Positions 45,865 to 53,321 of a stretch of 64,000 nt of DNA are shown here, one piece after another. Position 1 is the first letter of the stretch, and each line of letters opens with the position of its first letter. Under the pieces are notes generated by a model, which was not told the origin of the DNA, did no database searches, and was given only the letters and a program-made list of their open reading frames with translations. Source of the stretch: G963665495 sp963677785 (GTDB lineage Bacteria > Desulfobacterota > Desulfovibrionia > Desulfovibrionales > Desulfovibrionaceae); assembly GCA_963677785.2 (NCBI GenBank), contig CAXXDH010000003.1, positions 2,046,001 through 2,110,000 on the forward strand. The letters run 5' to 3'. A program made the translations under genes and the position numbers.

Positions 45865-46467
45865 CTAAACAAAAAAGTTTACTATTTCAGCCCACACCCG
45901 TTTTGCATTCTCCTGCGTATCGTCTTCTATGCGGTAGGCCTTCACTCCATCTATTCCGGTCCTGGCGGTGCTCCATGCGCTGTCAACGCAATCATCCACG
46001 AGCACTACGCCAGGGCGGCAAACAATTCTTCCCACCGGCTTAAGCATCCGTTCCCACTCCAGTTTGAGCGGGTCTCCTGTGAGTTTGCCCGTTCGAACAA
46101 ATTCCCGCATACGGGCTTCGTCAAAATTCTCCGACGTGATGCAGACGTCGAACAAGTCTTGCAGTTCAGGAAACCGCAGTAAATCAGCTTCGAGGTCGCT
46201 TCTGGAACTCAGCGTATAGAGCACCAGCAGAGGTTTGCGCGAATGAGCGCGCAGTTGGCGTACCACGCCGTTGATCAGGCAGGTATGCGGTACGCGTTTC
46301 CTGTCGCGTATGGAGACCAGGGTTTCGTCCTTGTCGAAAAACACGACATTGTCATTGTCCGGAAACAAAGTCGCGAACCAATGGGCTCCATCCGCAAGAA
46401 GGTCCAGGGAAAGGGGAAAATACAGCGGTGCGGCAAAACGCGTACTTGATTTTGGCAAGGATGGCAT
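45865..46467 (-). CDS. HAD-superfamily protein
   Basis: This protein of about 200 residues has the motif VVFFDKDETLVSI (DxDxT), a Ser-rich LYTLSS motif II and VLVDDCVDS as motif IV, all expected of a HAD hydrolase or phosphatase. The start at 46467 has GGGAGAG upstream. It is last in the minus-strand run that begins with the VKOR-DsbA gene. The substrate is unknown. Confidence 0.75.
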   Translation of the reverse strand: MPSLPKSSTRFAAPLYFPLSLDLLADGAHWFATLFPDNDNVVFFDKDETLVSIRDRKRVPHTCLINGVVRQLRAHSRKPLLVLYTLSSRSDLEADLLRFPELQDLFDVCITSENFDEARMREFVRTGKLTGDPLKLEWERMLKPVGRIVCRPGVVLVDDCVDSAWSTARTGIDGVKAYRIEDDTQENAKRVWAEIVNFFV

Positions 46468-46501
46468 GTGACTCTCCCGTGGTCGGTTGCGGACTCTTGC
46501 T

Positions 46502-46960
46502 TCATGCCTCGTCCTTCTCGCCATACCGGCTGAAAATCACATAGCGCAGCGGTCGAAACACAAACTGCGACAAGAGTACGCCGTACAGCAGCGGAACCAT
46601 GGGTATGCCCAGGGCGCAGGGGAGCGCGTCGCTGGTCAGACCCGTATTGCTGAGGACCGCATACAGCCCCTGCAGAAAAAAGAGCCAGCCCCCGGCCAGG
46701 GAAAATCCGCTCCCGGCTTTGAACACGATTTGGTAGCGTTCCAGTTCCTGCGTACTGACGGGCGATGGCGGTGAGAAAAAAACGGCGTAGAGCGCTTTGC
46801 AGGGCAGGGCGCATCCGAAGGCGAAGATCAGTCCGCCCAGGGTACAGTTGAACACGAACAGCAAACCGGGCAGGTTGATGAAGCTGTCGCATGATCCGCT
46901 CAGAAAGCAGTCGGCACAGAGCATGCCCGCCACAAGGAGTGCGCCGATGACTCTGCTCAT
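46502..46960 (-). CDS. MotA/TolQ/ExbB-like membrane protein 2
   Basis: This 152-residue protein has four hydrophobic stretches and the pattern FINLPGLLFVFNCTLGGLIFAFG, which resembles the first helices of MotA-type proton-channel proteins, and YGVLLSQFVFRPL near the end, resembling their last helix. It is much shorter than MotA and lacks the large cytoplasmic loop. Its start overlaps the stop of the paralogous gene upstream by four bases. Confidence 0.55.
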   Translation of the reverse strand: MSRVIGALLVAGMLCADCFLSGSCDSFINLPGLLFVFNCTLGGLIFAFGCALPCKALYAVFFSPPSPVSTQELERYQIVFKAGSGFSLAGGWLFFLQGLYAVLSNTGLTSDALPCALGIPMVPLLYGVLLSQFVFRPLRYVIFSRYGEKDEA

Positions 46961-47427
46961 GCGCGTTGCTCCCCGGCCTTGCTCGCCTTGATCCGCAGCG
47001 CGTATTGCATGGGCCGGATAATGAATTGCGAAAGGATCAGACCGTGGAACAAAGGGACCAGGATGATCGCGATTCTATGGGAAAGAATCGAATTACTTTC
47101 AGAATAAGCAAAATGCTGCAGGAAAAGCGTCAGACTGATGAGCGACCCCACGCATCCGGCCGCGAACGCAAAGACGCTCCCGGCTTTGCATACGGCCTGG
47201 TAGCATTGCCATTGCCGCTGTGTAGGCGCTTCGGCAGGCGTACGAAAAACGGCTTCCAGCGCGCGCAAGGGGGTGGCCAGGCCGAACCCGAACAGGACCC
47301 CGCCGATGGTGATGTCCAGCACGAACAGCATGACCGGGATGTCCGCAACCAGGGAAAGACAGTTCGTTATCCGGCAACTGCCGGCGATCACTCCCGCCAG
47401 AAGCAGGAATCCGAAAAGGCGGCTCAT
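46957..47427 (-). CDS. MotA/TolQ/ExbB-like membrane protein 1
   Basis: This 156-residue paralogue of the next gene has the same pattern (ADIPVMLFVLDITIGGVLFGFG and HGLILSQFIIRPMQYAL). AGGAGA precedes the ATG. The pair appears to be a tandem duplication. No MotB, TolR or ExbD partner is visible nearby, so a proton-driven motor is unproven. Confidence 0.55.
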   Translation of the reverse strand: MSRLFGFLLLAGVIAGSCRITNCLSLVADIPVMLFVLDITIGGVLFGFGLATPLRALEAVFRTPAEAPTQRQWQCYQAVCKAGSVFAFAAGCVGSLISLTLFLQHFAYSESNSILSHRIAIILVPLFHGLILSQFIIRPMQYALRIKASKAGEQRA

Positions 47428-47443
47428 GTACTGTCTCCTGAAT

Positions 47444-48211
47444 TCAGTCGAACCAATACGCCGACACCAGCCCCGAAATGAGGAGCACGAACAGCATGGT
47501 CGCCGGTATCAGCAGCAGAAACTTGAAAATGTCGGGCAGCACCTGGGTGAGGAGCAGCACGCCCACCGCCAGCAGCAGTGCGAATCCGTCAAGCAGCAGC
47601 TGCAACACAAATCGATGATATTGCTTTGTGAACAGCGGATACAGGAGCGAAAACCAGAGCAGCAGGAGCAGAGCGCTTCCCAGCCCCATGCGCATGCCCC
47701 ACAGTTTGAGGCTTTCCTGATTCGCCGTAATCGTATCCAGATTCAATTGGACCAGTCCGCCGACGATCAGAAGCGCCACGAGAATGCAGAGAACGTACTT
47801 GTCGCCGGACATGTTCCGCAGGGCAGACGCGGCACGTAGCGGCCAACATTCTTTGGCGGCGGGCTGCGGTGCTTCGTACGTTGGCGCGGTTTCTTCTTTT
47901 TGTCCTCCAGGAAGCAGCCGCTCCAGATCCCGGCGCATTTCATGAAAGGTGGCCGAACCATATCCGGCGTCGTCATCCGCCGATTGTCTGTATTCCTGGT
48001 GTGCTTTATTTAGCCGCTCCAGGCAGCGTTCCAGGTAGTTTTCTTTCGGAATCCTGGGAACTGTACGCAGACTGCCGAAGGCCCATTGCGCCGCATGGGC
48101 GACTGCGTCGCCGGTAGGTTCGAACCCCTCTTGCATTTGCCTGCGCCGCGCGTCCCGCATTTGTTTTTCAAAAATATCCTCGATGTATTGCTCGACTGCC
48201 GTACCGTACAC
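47444..48211 (-). CDS. Membrane protein of unknown function
   Basis: The first ~130 residues of this protein are hydrophilic and helical, followed by four membrane helices in two pairs (starting YVLCILVALLIVGGLV and ending LLISGLVSAYWFD). The GTG at 48211 has AAGGAG seven bases upstream and is preferred over an ATG at 48241, whose codons would contain that site. It lies between the VKOR-DsbA gene and the MotA-like pair in one run. I do not recognise a family. Confidence 0.65.
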   Translation of the reverse strand: MYGTAVEQYIEDIFEKQMRDARRRQMQEGFEPTGDAVAHAAQWAFGSLRTVPRIPKENYLERCLERLNKAHQEYRQSADDDAGYGSATFHEMRRDLERLLPGGQKEETAPTYEAPQPAAKECWPLRAASALRNMSGDKYVLCILVALLIVGGLVQLNLDTITANQESLKLWGMRMGLGSALLLLLWFSLLYPLFTKQYHRFVLQLLLDGFALLLAVGVLLLTQVLPDIFKFLLLIPATMLFVLLISGLVSAYWFD

Positions 48212-48303
48212 GGCGGCTCTCCTTTTTGCTTTTTTATGCATCCTTGAACCAGAATCAGGTGGCTATTTGTCGAACATCCGTGCAAAAAATTGCCGAAAAG
48301 CTC

Positions 48304-49554
48304 TTACTCCTCTCCTCCCAGAAGTCGTTGCAGCACCTCGGCTGTTATGGCTCCGCGTATCCGTCGGTTGTTGATAATCAGGGTCGGCGTGGCCTTCACG
48401 CCGGCTTCGTGAGCCAGGGCGATATCGCGTTGGAGCCGCTGCGTAACGGCCTGTGAATCCATGGCCTTTGCGAACGCGTCCGCGTCAGCCAGTCCGTGTG
48501 CCAGATCCAGGGCGGCCTGTCGGTCAAAGCCGCCGTTGCGGATAAAACCGGAGCGCAGCAGACGGTCCTGGTATTCCCGGTAGACGCCCAGGCGTCCGGC
48601 CGCGAGAATGGCCCGGGTGGCCAGGCAGGCGTTGGGGTGCGTTGTCTTTGGTCTGGATGGATTGCAGGTGATGTCCAGGGGGAACTCGTAGAGCACCACG
48701 TCCAGTTCGCGTCCGTTTTCGCGTATGTATTGTTCCAGGGTGTTGTGGAAAAAGGCGCAGGCAGAGCACAAGGGGTCCGTGAAGATGTAGATATCGGCCT
48801 TGGCCGGATGGTCTGACTGGCCGTTCTTGTCCGGCGCGCTCCCCAGTGTCAGATCGCTCGCGGGATAATCCATGTGGATTGCGGGACTTCGCCAATAGCG
48901 GGTAATCCGCTGTTCGTCCCAGATATCCCCTTGGGCCTGGAGCATCCGCGATGCTGCGAACACGGCCGCCCCCACCAGCAGGAAAAGCACCCCGAGCAAG
49001 GTCCAGACCGCGCGCCGGTCGGCAGCGGCCGCGTTCCCCGTGTTGGAGCGGTCCTCAGGGCAGGAATGCGTATCATGCGGGACAGGCAGAAAAAAGCCAC
49101 GGGCGGGCAGTTCAGGGCGTTCGCTCCGCCAGCGCTTCCAGGCGAACATGCAGCAAAGCAGCATGAGCAGATTCAAAACGTCCGTGGACAGACAATAGCC
49201 GCAGGGCAGACCTATACGGAACATCAATACGGCCAAGACGAACTGTACGGCCAGGGCCGGTGGCCCGAGCAGCAGAAACAGCGCCAGCACGCGTCGCGGC
49301 CAACTTTCTCCCGCCAGAGACGCGCACAGGGAAGACAACGCCGCGAAAGCGAAATACCACAACCCCCAGGCGGCCCAGGGCAACCCCAGGAACACGGCAT
49401 GGGCCGAATGACTCAACTCCCCGCAGCCGCCGGGCTCCATCTGCCCGCAGGCGGGCAAGGTCGCAAAGGGCGCGTGATGCGCATCAAGCAACAACCAGGA
49501 GATGATGGCCCCGGCCAGGGCAAGGAGGAGGAAGAGGATGGAGATGGGGCGCAT
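48304..49554 (-). CDS. VKOR-DsbA fusion disulfide-forming protein
   Basis: This 416-residue protein joins a vitamin-K-epoxide-reductase domain to a thioredoxin-fold oxidase. The VKOR half has loop cysteines C36 and C44, the quinone-site pair CGYC at 118-121 and four to five helices. The DsbA-like half has CSAC near residue 268 and the cis-proline segment ATPTLII near the C-terminus. In such fusions the VKOR half reoxidises the DsbA half using quinone, and the latter oxidises exported thiols. It is encoded 1.7 kb downstream of the tandem cysteine peptides on the same strand, which makes those peptides likely substrates (inference). No clear ribosome site was seen. Confidence 0.88.
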   Translation of the reverse strand: MRPISILFLLLALAGAIISWLLLDAHHAPFATLPACGQMEPGGCGELSHSAHAVFLGLPWAAWGLWYFAFAALSSLCASLAGESWPRRVLALFLLLGPPALAVQFVLAVLMFRIGLPCGYCLSTDVLNLLMLLCCMFAWKRWRSERPELPARGFFLPVPHDTHSCPEDRSNTGNAAAADRRAVWTLLGVLFLLVGAAVFAASRMLQAQGDIWDEQRITRYWRSPAIHMDYPASDLTLGSAPDKNGQSDHPAKADIYIFTDPLCSACAFFHNTLEQYIRENGRELDVVLYEFPLDITCNPSRPKTTHPNACLATRAILAAGRLGVYREYQDRLLRSGFIRNGGFDRQAALDLAHGLADADAFAKAMDSQAVTQRLQRDIALAHEAGVKATPTLIINNRRIRGAITAEVLQRLLGGEE

Positions 49555-49588
49555 GGGGAAACATAAAAAAAAGTATCACCAAGTTTGC

Positions 49589-50326
49589 TTACTTCAATTT
49601 AATACAAGGACAGATATTAAAATCGAAAACTGAATTATCATTATTTTTATATTGAATTTGTTCTTTACAATCGTCATGTAGTTCTTCCATCATATTATAT
49701 AAACCTCTTTTTTGTACCGGGGGAAGATCCTCAATTTCTTGTAAAAAATTTTCTATTTTTCCCACTTGCTTAGCGACAGAACGAGGATTCCCATTAATTA
49801 AAGAATTGTTATATATTTGAATGTAGTTAGTAAGTTCAATTTTTTTATTTTTATAAACGCTGTCATTAATTAAGCGTTGACACAAAGGGAAAAATAATAC
49901 AAAAGTAAAAATGCAAATAAAAAACGTTAAGCAGAGAACTAATCTCTGTTTAAATTTTATATTAAATATTGTATTTGTGTTTTTTGTTCTCTGGCAAGAA
50001 TAAAATCCAAAGACAATCGTGCAAAGCAATATGATTCCGATAAAAACATAAATAAAAGGTAACAGGTTTTTTTCATCATAGCAAGAAAATATAGAATAGC
50101 CATTTTCCGGAAACACGTCCAATAAACCTAATGCTAAAAAAACAATAAATATTGTTGAGCAACAGGAAATTGTTCTGCGGTGCCTTGTTGGAACTGGAGG
50201 TATTCTCGCCCCAAAAATTTCTATAGGCTCTTCCATGAAGCTTGCAGCTAAAAAAGCGATGGCAATGCCAAGCAAAGAAAAAACATTTGAACGAGGAATA
50301 TTCAAGATTTCAAAGAAATCATGCAT
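49589..50326 (-). CDS. AT-rich membrane protein of unknown function
   Basis: This 245-residue protein has four predicted membrane helices (LLGIAIAFLAASF, STIFIVFLALGLL, YVFIGIILLCTIVFGF, LCLTFFICIFTFVLFF) and a soluble C-terminal helical region ending FNICPCIKLK. AAGGA precedes the ATG. Its DNA is much richer in A and T than the flanking genes and similar to the next gene, so the two probably arrived together. Confidence 0.65.
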   Translation of the reverse strand: MHDFFEILNIPRSNVFSLLGIAIAFLAASFMEEPIEIFGARIPPVPTRHRRTISCCSTIFIVFLALGLLDVFPENGYSIFSCYDEKNLLPFIYVFIGIILLCTIVFGFYSCQRTKNTNTIFNIKFKQRLVLCLTFFICIFTFVLFFPLCQRLINDSVYKNKKIELTNYIQIYNNSLINGNPRSVAKQVGKIENFLQEIEDLPPVQKRGLYNMMEELHDDCKEQIQYKNNDNSVFDFNICPCIKLK

Positions 50327-50358
50327 GCTGTTTCCTTACAATATCAGATCGTAGCGTT

Positions 50359-51228
50359 TTATTGTTCCGCTTCGAAAGAGCTGATCAAATCACGGTAGGA
50401 AAATTTATAGACTATTGGAAAAGCACCATCTTTACCCTTTGCCCCCTTCCGACCGGGATTTCCATTGCTGCCATTAGGACCAGGATTTCTTCTGCCACAT
50501 ACTGTCTTATGATGATCTCCTCCTCTCCCTCCAATACCACCAAGGCCAGCGTTTCCTCCTGGCCCTCCTTGGATAGAAGGAGGAGGGATTAAAGTAATTT
50601 GTTTCTTGTTTTGCTTGGAATCAAGCAAGTATAATCGCACAGTGCCTCCATTCCCTCCATATCCACCATCACCACCATTCCCACCATTCCCTCCTCTACC
50701 TGCGTCACACCCCCCGTAACAGGCTGCTGATGCACGCCCTGCATAGCCGCCATCTCCTCCATTACCTCCGCGACCACCCGCACCTCCATGTAGGTTAATA
50801 TCTAACTGATTACTGACCACTAAATATTTCGCAACAATTGTAAGATTGCCAGCATTCATGCCGTTGGCACCATTTAGGCCATTTAATCCGTCTCCACCAT
50901 TGTGACAAACAACAGATTCGCTTTTTCCGGCATTTCCATTGTTACCGTTATTGGCTGGCGTAGGGTACGAATTTACAGTGACATTATCTAGAATGTCGAT
51001 TTGTTCTGTAGCAATTAACCGCAAAGTTTTTCCTGGTGCAATTGTTATTTCGGCGTCTTTATTTATTCTTATAAAGTCTGCTTCTATTACAGTATCTTCT
51101 TTTATTTCTAAAGAGTCTAAGACCTTTTGGTCTTGAGAAATTGCTTGATTTGTAAAAGATAAAACAAAAAGAAGAAGTAATGAACTAATAAAAAATAATC
51201 TGATATTGGCTAAAAAATTGTAAAACAT
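50359..51228 (-). CDS. Exported glycine-rich protein
   Basis: This 289-residue protein has a signal peptide (hydrophobic core FFISSLLLLFVLSF). A beta-rich region (residues ~35-100) is followed by glycine triplet-like repeats: GGAGGRGGNGGDGGYAG, GGNGGNGGDGGYGGNGG, and a collagen-like GPNGSNGNPGRKG stretch. Paired cysteines (CYGGC) interrupt the repeats. Such sequences can form polyproline-II bundles or flexible surface structures. It is AT-rich and lies just downstream of the peptide array on the same strand. A role as surface anchor, spore-coat-like layer or scaffold is unknown. Confidence 0.7.
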   Translation of the reverse strand: MFYNFLANIRLFFISSLLLLFVLSFTNQAISQDQKVLDSLEIKEDTVIEADFIRINKDAEITIAPGKTLRLIATEQIDILDNVTVNSYPTPANNGNNGNAGKSESVVCHNGGDGLNGLNGANGMNAGNLTIVAKYLVVSNQLDINLHGGAGGRGGNGGDGGYAGRASAACYGGCDAGRGGNGGNGGDGGYGGNGGTVRLYLLDSKQNKKQITLIPPPSIQGGPGGNAGLGGIGGRGGDHHKTVCGRRNPGPNGSNGNPGRKGAKGKDGAFPIVYKFSYRDLISSFEAEQ

Positions 51229-51272
51229 GGATACCTACCTTTATCGATTGAGTATTTATTGCAATATAGACT

Positions 51273-51479
51273 CTAAAAATATTGTTTATGGAGTCGTATC
51301 TTCTTGTTGCAGCGCAGTGGAACAGTGTTACGTCCACATTTACTTTGTTGGCAGCCAGCGCCTGTTAACTGATCACACGCCTGCGTGGACATGACGGCGG
51401 CCCCCAGCAACCGAGGCAAGATCAGGACGGCGCAAAGGATCTTTGACCTTGTAGAAAGGGAGCGGAATTTCTGCAACAT
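51273..51479 (-). CDS. Array gene 6: four-cysteine basic secreted peptide
   Basis: This 68-residue product shares the first 18 leader residues (MLQKFRSLSTRSKILCAV) and the upstream region with the other array genes, then diverges. After LILPRLLGAAVMSTQA, a probable signal-peptidase site, the mature part is about 33 residues with four cysteines (CDQLTGAGC, SKCG, LRCN) and a basic end, KKIRLHKQYF. It is the last unit of the 196-bp array. A small cationic peptide with two possible disulfides could be antimicrobial or a second signal. Confidence 0.75.
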   Translation of the reverse strand: MLQKFRSLSTRSKILCAVLILPRLLGAAVMSTQACDQLTGAGCQQSKCGRNTVPLRCNKKIRLHKQYF

Positions 51480-51525
51480 GTCTGGATCTCCTTTTGGTTT
51501 GGGGTTCCGGCGTTTCAGCCTCTTA

Positions 51526-51675
51526 CTAGCAATCTGGCGAAAGACACGCGGCCCTGGCGTCCTGCGGGTGCAGCGCCTGTAGGGCGACTGTGGCTGCCGC
51601 GCAGGTGAAGCAGAGGAGCAGGACGGCGCAAAGGATCTTTGACCTTGTAGAAAGGGAGCGGAATTTCTGCAACAT
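51526..51675 (-). CDS. Array gene 5: secreted cysteine peptide, core ACLSPDC
   Basis: This 49-residue precursor has an N-terminal basic segment, a hydrophobic core (ILCAVLLLCFTCAAATVAL) and the end HPQDARA, a good signal-peptidase I site. The predicted product is ACLSPDC, able to close a six-residue disulfide ring. AAAAGGAG lies eight to nine bases upstream of the ATG. Confidence 0.85.
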   Translation of the reverse strand: MLQKFRSLSTRSKILCAVLLLCFTCAAATVALQALHPQDARAACLSPDC

Positions 51676-51721
51676 GTCTGGATCTCCTTTTGGTTTGGGG
51701 TTCCGGCGTTTCAGCCTCTTA

Positions 51722-51871
51722 CTAGCAATCTGGCGAAAGACACGCGGCCCTGGCGTCCTGCGGGTGCAGCGCCTGTAGGGCGACTGTGGCTGCCGCGCAG
51801 GTGAAGCAGAGGAGCAGGACGGCGCAAAGGATCTTTGACCTTGTAGAAAGGGAGCGGAATTTCTGCAACAT
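51722..51871 (-). CDS. Array gene 4: secreted cysteine peptide, core ACLSPDC
   Basis: The leader and core are identical to those of gene 5, with the same ribosome site and spacing. A TAG stop follows the second cysteine directly. Confidence 0.85.
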   Translation of the reverse strand: MLQKFRSLSTRSKILCAVLLLCFTCAAATVALQALHPQDARAACLSPDC

Positions 51872-51914
51872 GTCTGGATCTCCTTTTGGTTTGGGGTTCC
51901 GGCGTTTCAGCCTC

Positions 51915-52067
51915 TTAGTAGCAATCTGGCGAAAGACACGAGGCCCTGGCGTCCTGCGGGTGCAGCGCCTGTAGGGCGACTGTGGCTGCCGCGCAGGTGA
52001 AGCAGAGGAGCAGGACGGCGCAAAGGATCTTTGACCTTGTAGAAAGGGAGCGGAATTTCTGCAACAT
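51915..52067 (-). CDS. Array gene 3: secreted cysteine peptide, core SCLSPDCY
   Basis: The leader is identical to its neighbours. The core differs by serine for alanine and by one extra C-terminal tyrosine, because the usual TAG codon reads TAC and the frame ends at the next TAA. It is the only eight-residue core in the array. Confidence 0.85.
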   Translation of the reverse strand: MLQKFRSLSTRSKILCAVLLLCFTCAAATVALQALHPQDARASCLSPDCY

Positions 52068-52113
52068 GTCTGGATCTCCTTTTGGTTTGGGGTTCCGGCG
52101 TTTCAGCCTCTTA

Positions 52114-52263
52114 CTAGCAATCTGGCGTAATACACTCGGCCCTGGCGTCCTGCGGGTGCAGCGCCTGTAGGGCGACTGTGGCTGCCGCGCAGGTGAAGCA
52201 GAGGAGCAGGACGGCGCAAAGGATCTTTGACCTTGTAGAAAGGGAGCGGAATTTCTGCAACAT
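52114..52263 (-). CDS. Array gene 2: secreted cysteine peptide, core ECITPDC
   Basis: This 49-residue precursor has the standard leader. The core is ECITPDC, with four residues between the cysteines as in the other types and P-D before the second cysteine conserved. Confidence 0.85.
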   Translation of the reverse strand: MLQKFRSLSTRSKILCAVLLLCFTCAAATVALQALHPQDARAECITPDC

Positions 52264-52309
52264 GTCTGGATCTCCTTTTGGTTTGGGGTTCCGGCGTTTC
52301 AGCCTCTTA

Positions 52310-52459
52310 CTAGCAATCTGGCGTAATACACTCGGCCCTGGCGTCCTGCGGGTGCAGCGCCTGTAGGGCGACTGTGGCTGCCGCGCAGGTGAAGCAGAGG
52401 AGCAGGACGGCGCAAAGGATGCGCGAGCGGGTGGTCATTTTGCGGATATGTTCGAGCAT
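52310..52459 (-). CDS. Array gene 1: secreted cysteine peptide, core ECITPDC
   Basis: This promoter-proximal gene has the same core as gene 2, but its first 13 leader residues differ (MLEHIRKMTTRSR), marking the edge of the duplicated segment. The ATG at 52459 has GGGAG seven bases upstream; an ATG at 52465 is too close to that site. Its promoter and operator lie at 52540-52607. Confidence 0.85.
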   Translation of the reverse strand: MLEHIRKMTTRSRILCAVLLLCFTCAAATVALQALHPQDARAECITPDC

Positions 52460-52587
52460 GGTCATTCTCCCATGGTTAAAAGGTATTTTTGCCGTCTTGA
52501 ATTGAGAACCCCGAGAGACTTCCCCTGTAGGGTAAAATCTTCTTGCAGGTTATCATTCTTGTATCCCTTTTGGGGGCAACGGAACAA

Positions 52588-52603
52588 TAGGTAGAATTAC
52601 CCA
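52588..52603 (-). promoter_or_regulatory. Operator TAGGTA-N4-TACCCA and promoter of the peptide array
   Basis: On the minus strand the motif ends ACCTATTGTTC. TTGTTC serves as a candidate -35 abutting the operator, with ATACAA 17 bases on as the -10, about 85 bases before the array's first ATG. Its TACCTAT half resembles the heptamer bound by NarL-family regulators, and a NarL-family gene ends 40 bases upstream. Confidence 0.65.
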
Positions 52604-52643
52604 ATTTATCGAAAAGGAAAAATTTGTTCGGATTTTTTTTTGA

Positions 52644-53321
52644 TCAGTCGGCCCAATCGTCAAGTTCGATCAGGCCATAGCGTACGGCGTAACGCACGAG
52701 TTCGGGCGCGCTGTGGATGTTGAGTTTTTGCATCAGGTTGCGTCGGTGGTTGTCCACGGTTTTGGAGCTGAGAAAGAGTTTTTCGCCGACTTGTTTTGAC
52801 GTCAATCCCTGAGCCACCAGGCGCAAAATTTCCTGTTCGCGTTTGCTGAGTTTTCCGTAAGCCAGGCTGGCGAGGTCTTCGCCCTGTTTCGGCATGGTTA
52901 ACGTGCTATCAACTTTTTCGGCTTGTATGTTTTTATCCACATACGTATCGCCCGCGATAATGGCGGACAACGCGTCAATGAGCACTTCCGAGGCGGACTC
53001 CTTGAGTATGTAGCCGCATGCGCCGGCGTTCAAGGAGGCCGTAACGTACTCCTGCTTGTTGTGCATGCTGAGCATCAAAATGCGGGTAGTGGGCCGCTGC
53101 TTGAGGATTTCGCTGGTCAGTCTGATGCCATTGGTGTCCGGGAGCGTGACATCCATGATGATGGCGTCAGGCTCTAAATGCCGCGCCTGTTTGAGTGCCT
53201 CTTTACTATTGCCGGCTTCCCCGGCAATTTCGAAACACGTACTGTTGGCTATGATGGTCTTCAATCCTTCACGAAACAAGGGGTGGTCATCGACCAGGAC
53301 AATGCGATAGACAGCCTTCAT
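52644..53321 (-). CDS. NarL/FixJ-family response regulator
   Basis: This 225-residue protein has an N-terminal receiver (VDDHPLFREGL, phospho-aspartate in IIMDVTLPD, lysine in GYILKES) and a C-terminal LuxR-type HTH (LSKREQEILRLVAQGLTSKQVGEKLFLSSKTVDNHRRNLMQKL). Its start overlaps the kinase stop by four bases (ATGA), so the two form a coupled two-component pair. It lies directly upstream of the peptide array and is the natural candidate to bind the shared operator. No terminator follows, so readthrough into the array is possible. Confidence 0.93.
   Translation of the reverse strand: MKAVYRIVLVDDHPLFREGLKTIIANSTCFEIAGEAGNSKEALKQARHLEPDAIIMDVTLPDTNGIRLTSEILKQRPTTRILMLSMHNKQEYVTASLNAGACGYILKESASEVLIDALSAIIAGDTYVDKNIQAEKVDSTLTMPKQGEDLASLAYGKLSKREQEILRLVAQGLTSKQVGEKLFLSSKTVDNHRRNLMQKLNIHSAPELVRYAVRYGLIELDDWAD

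Larger units (their letters stand above)
51427..52419 (-). repeat. 196-bp tandem repeat array carrying the peptide genes
   Basis: Start codons fall at 52459, 52263, 52067, 51871, 51675 and 51479, each exactly 196 bases apart. The repeats are nearly identical in leader, ribosome site and spacer. Differences cluster in the short core codons. The pattern points to recent tandem duplication with gene conversion of everything but the core. Confidence 0.92.

Noticed and set aside
51590..52366. Repeated 62-codon open frames on the plus strand in the array
   Set aside because: They are antisense to the peptide genes and lack ribosome sites. The minus-strand genes have consistent AAGGAG sites and signal peptides.
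51427..52419. CRISPR-like repeat array
   Set aside because: The repeat unit is 196 bases and fully coding, without short spacers of constant size.
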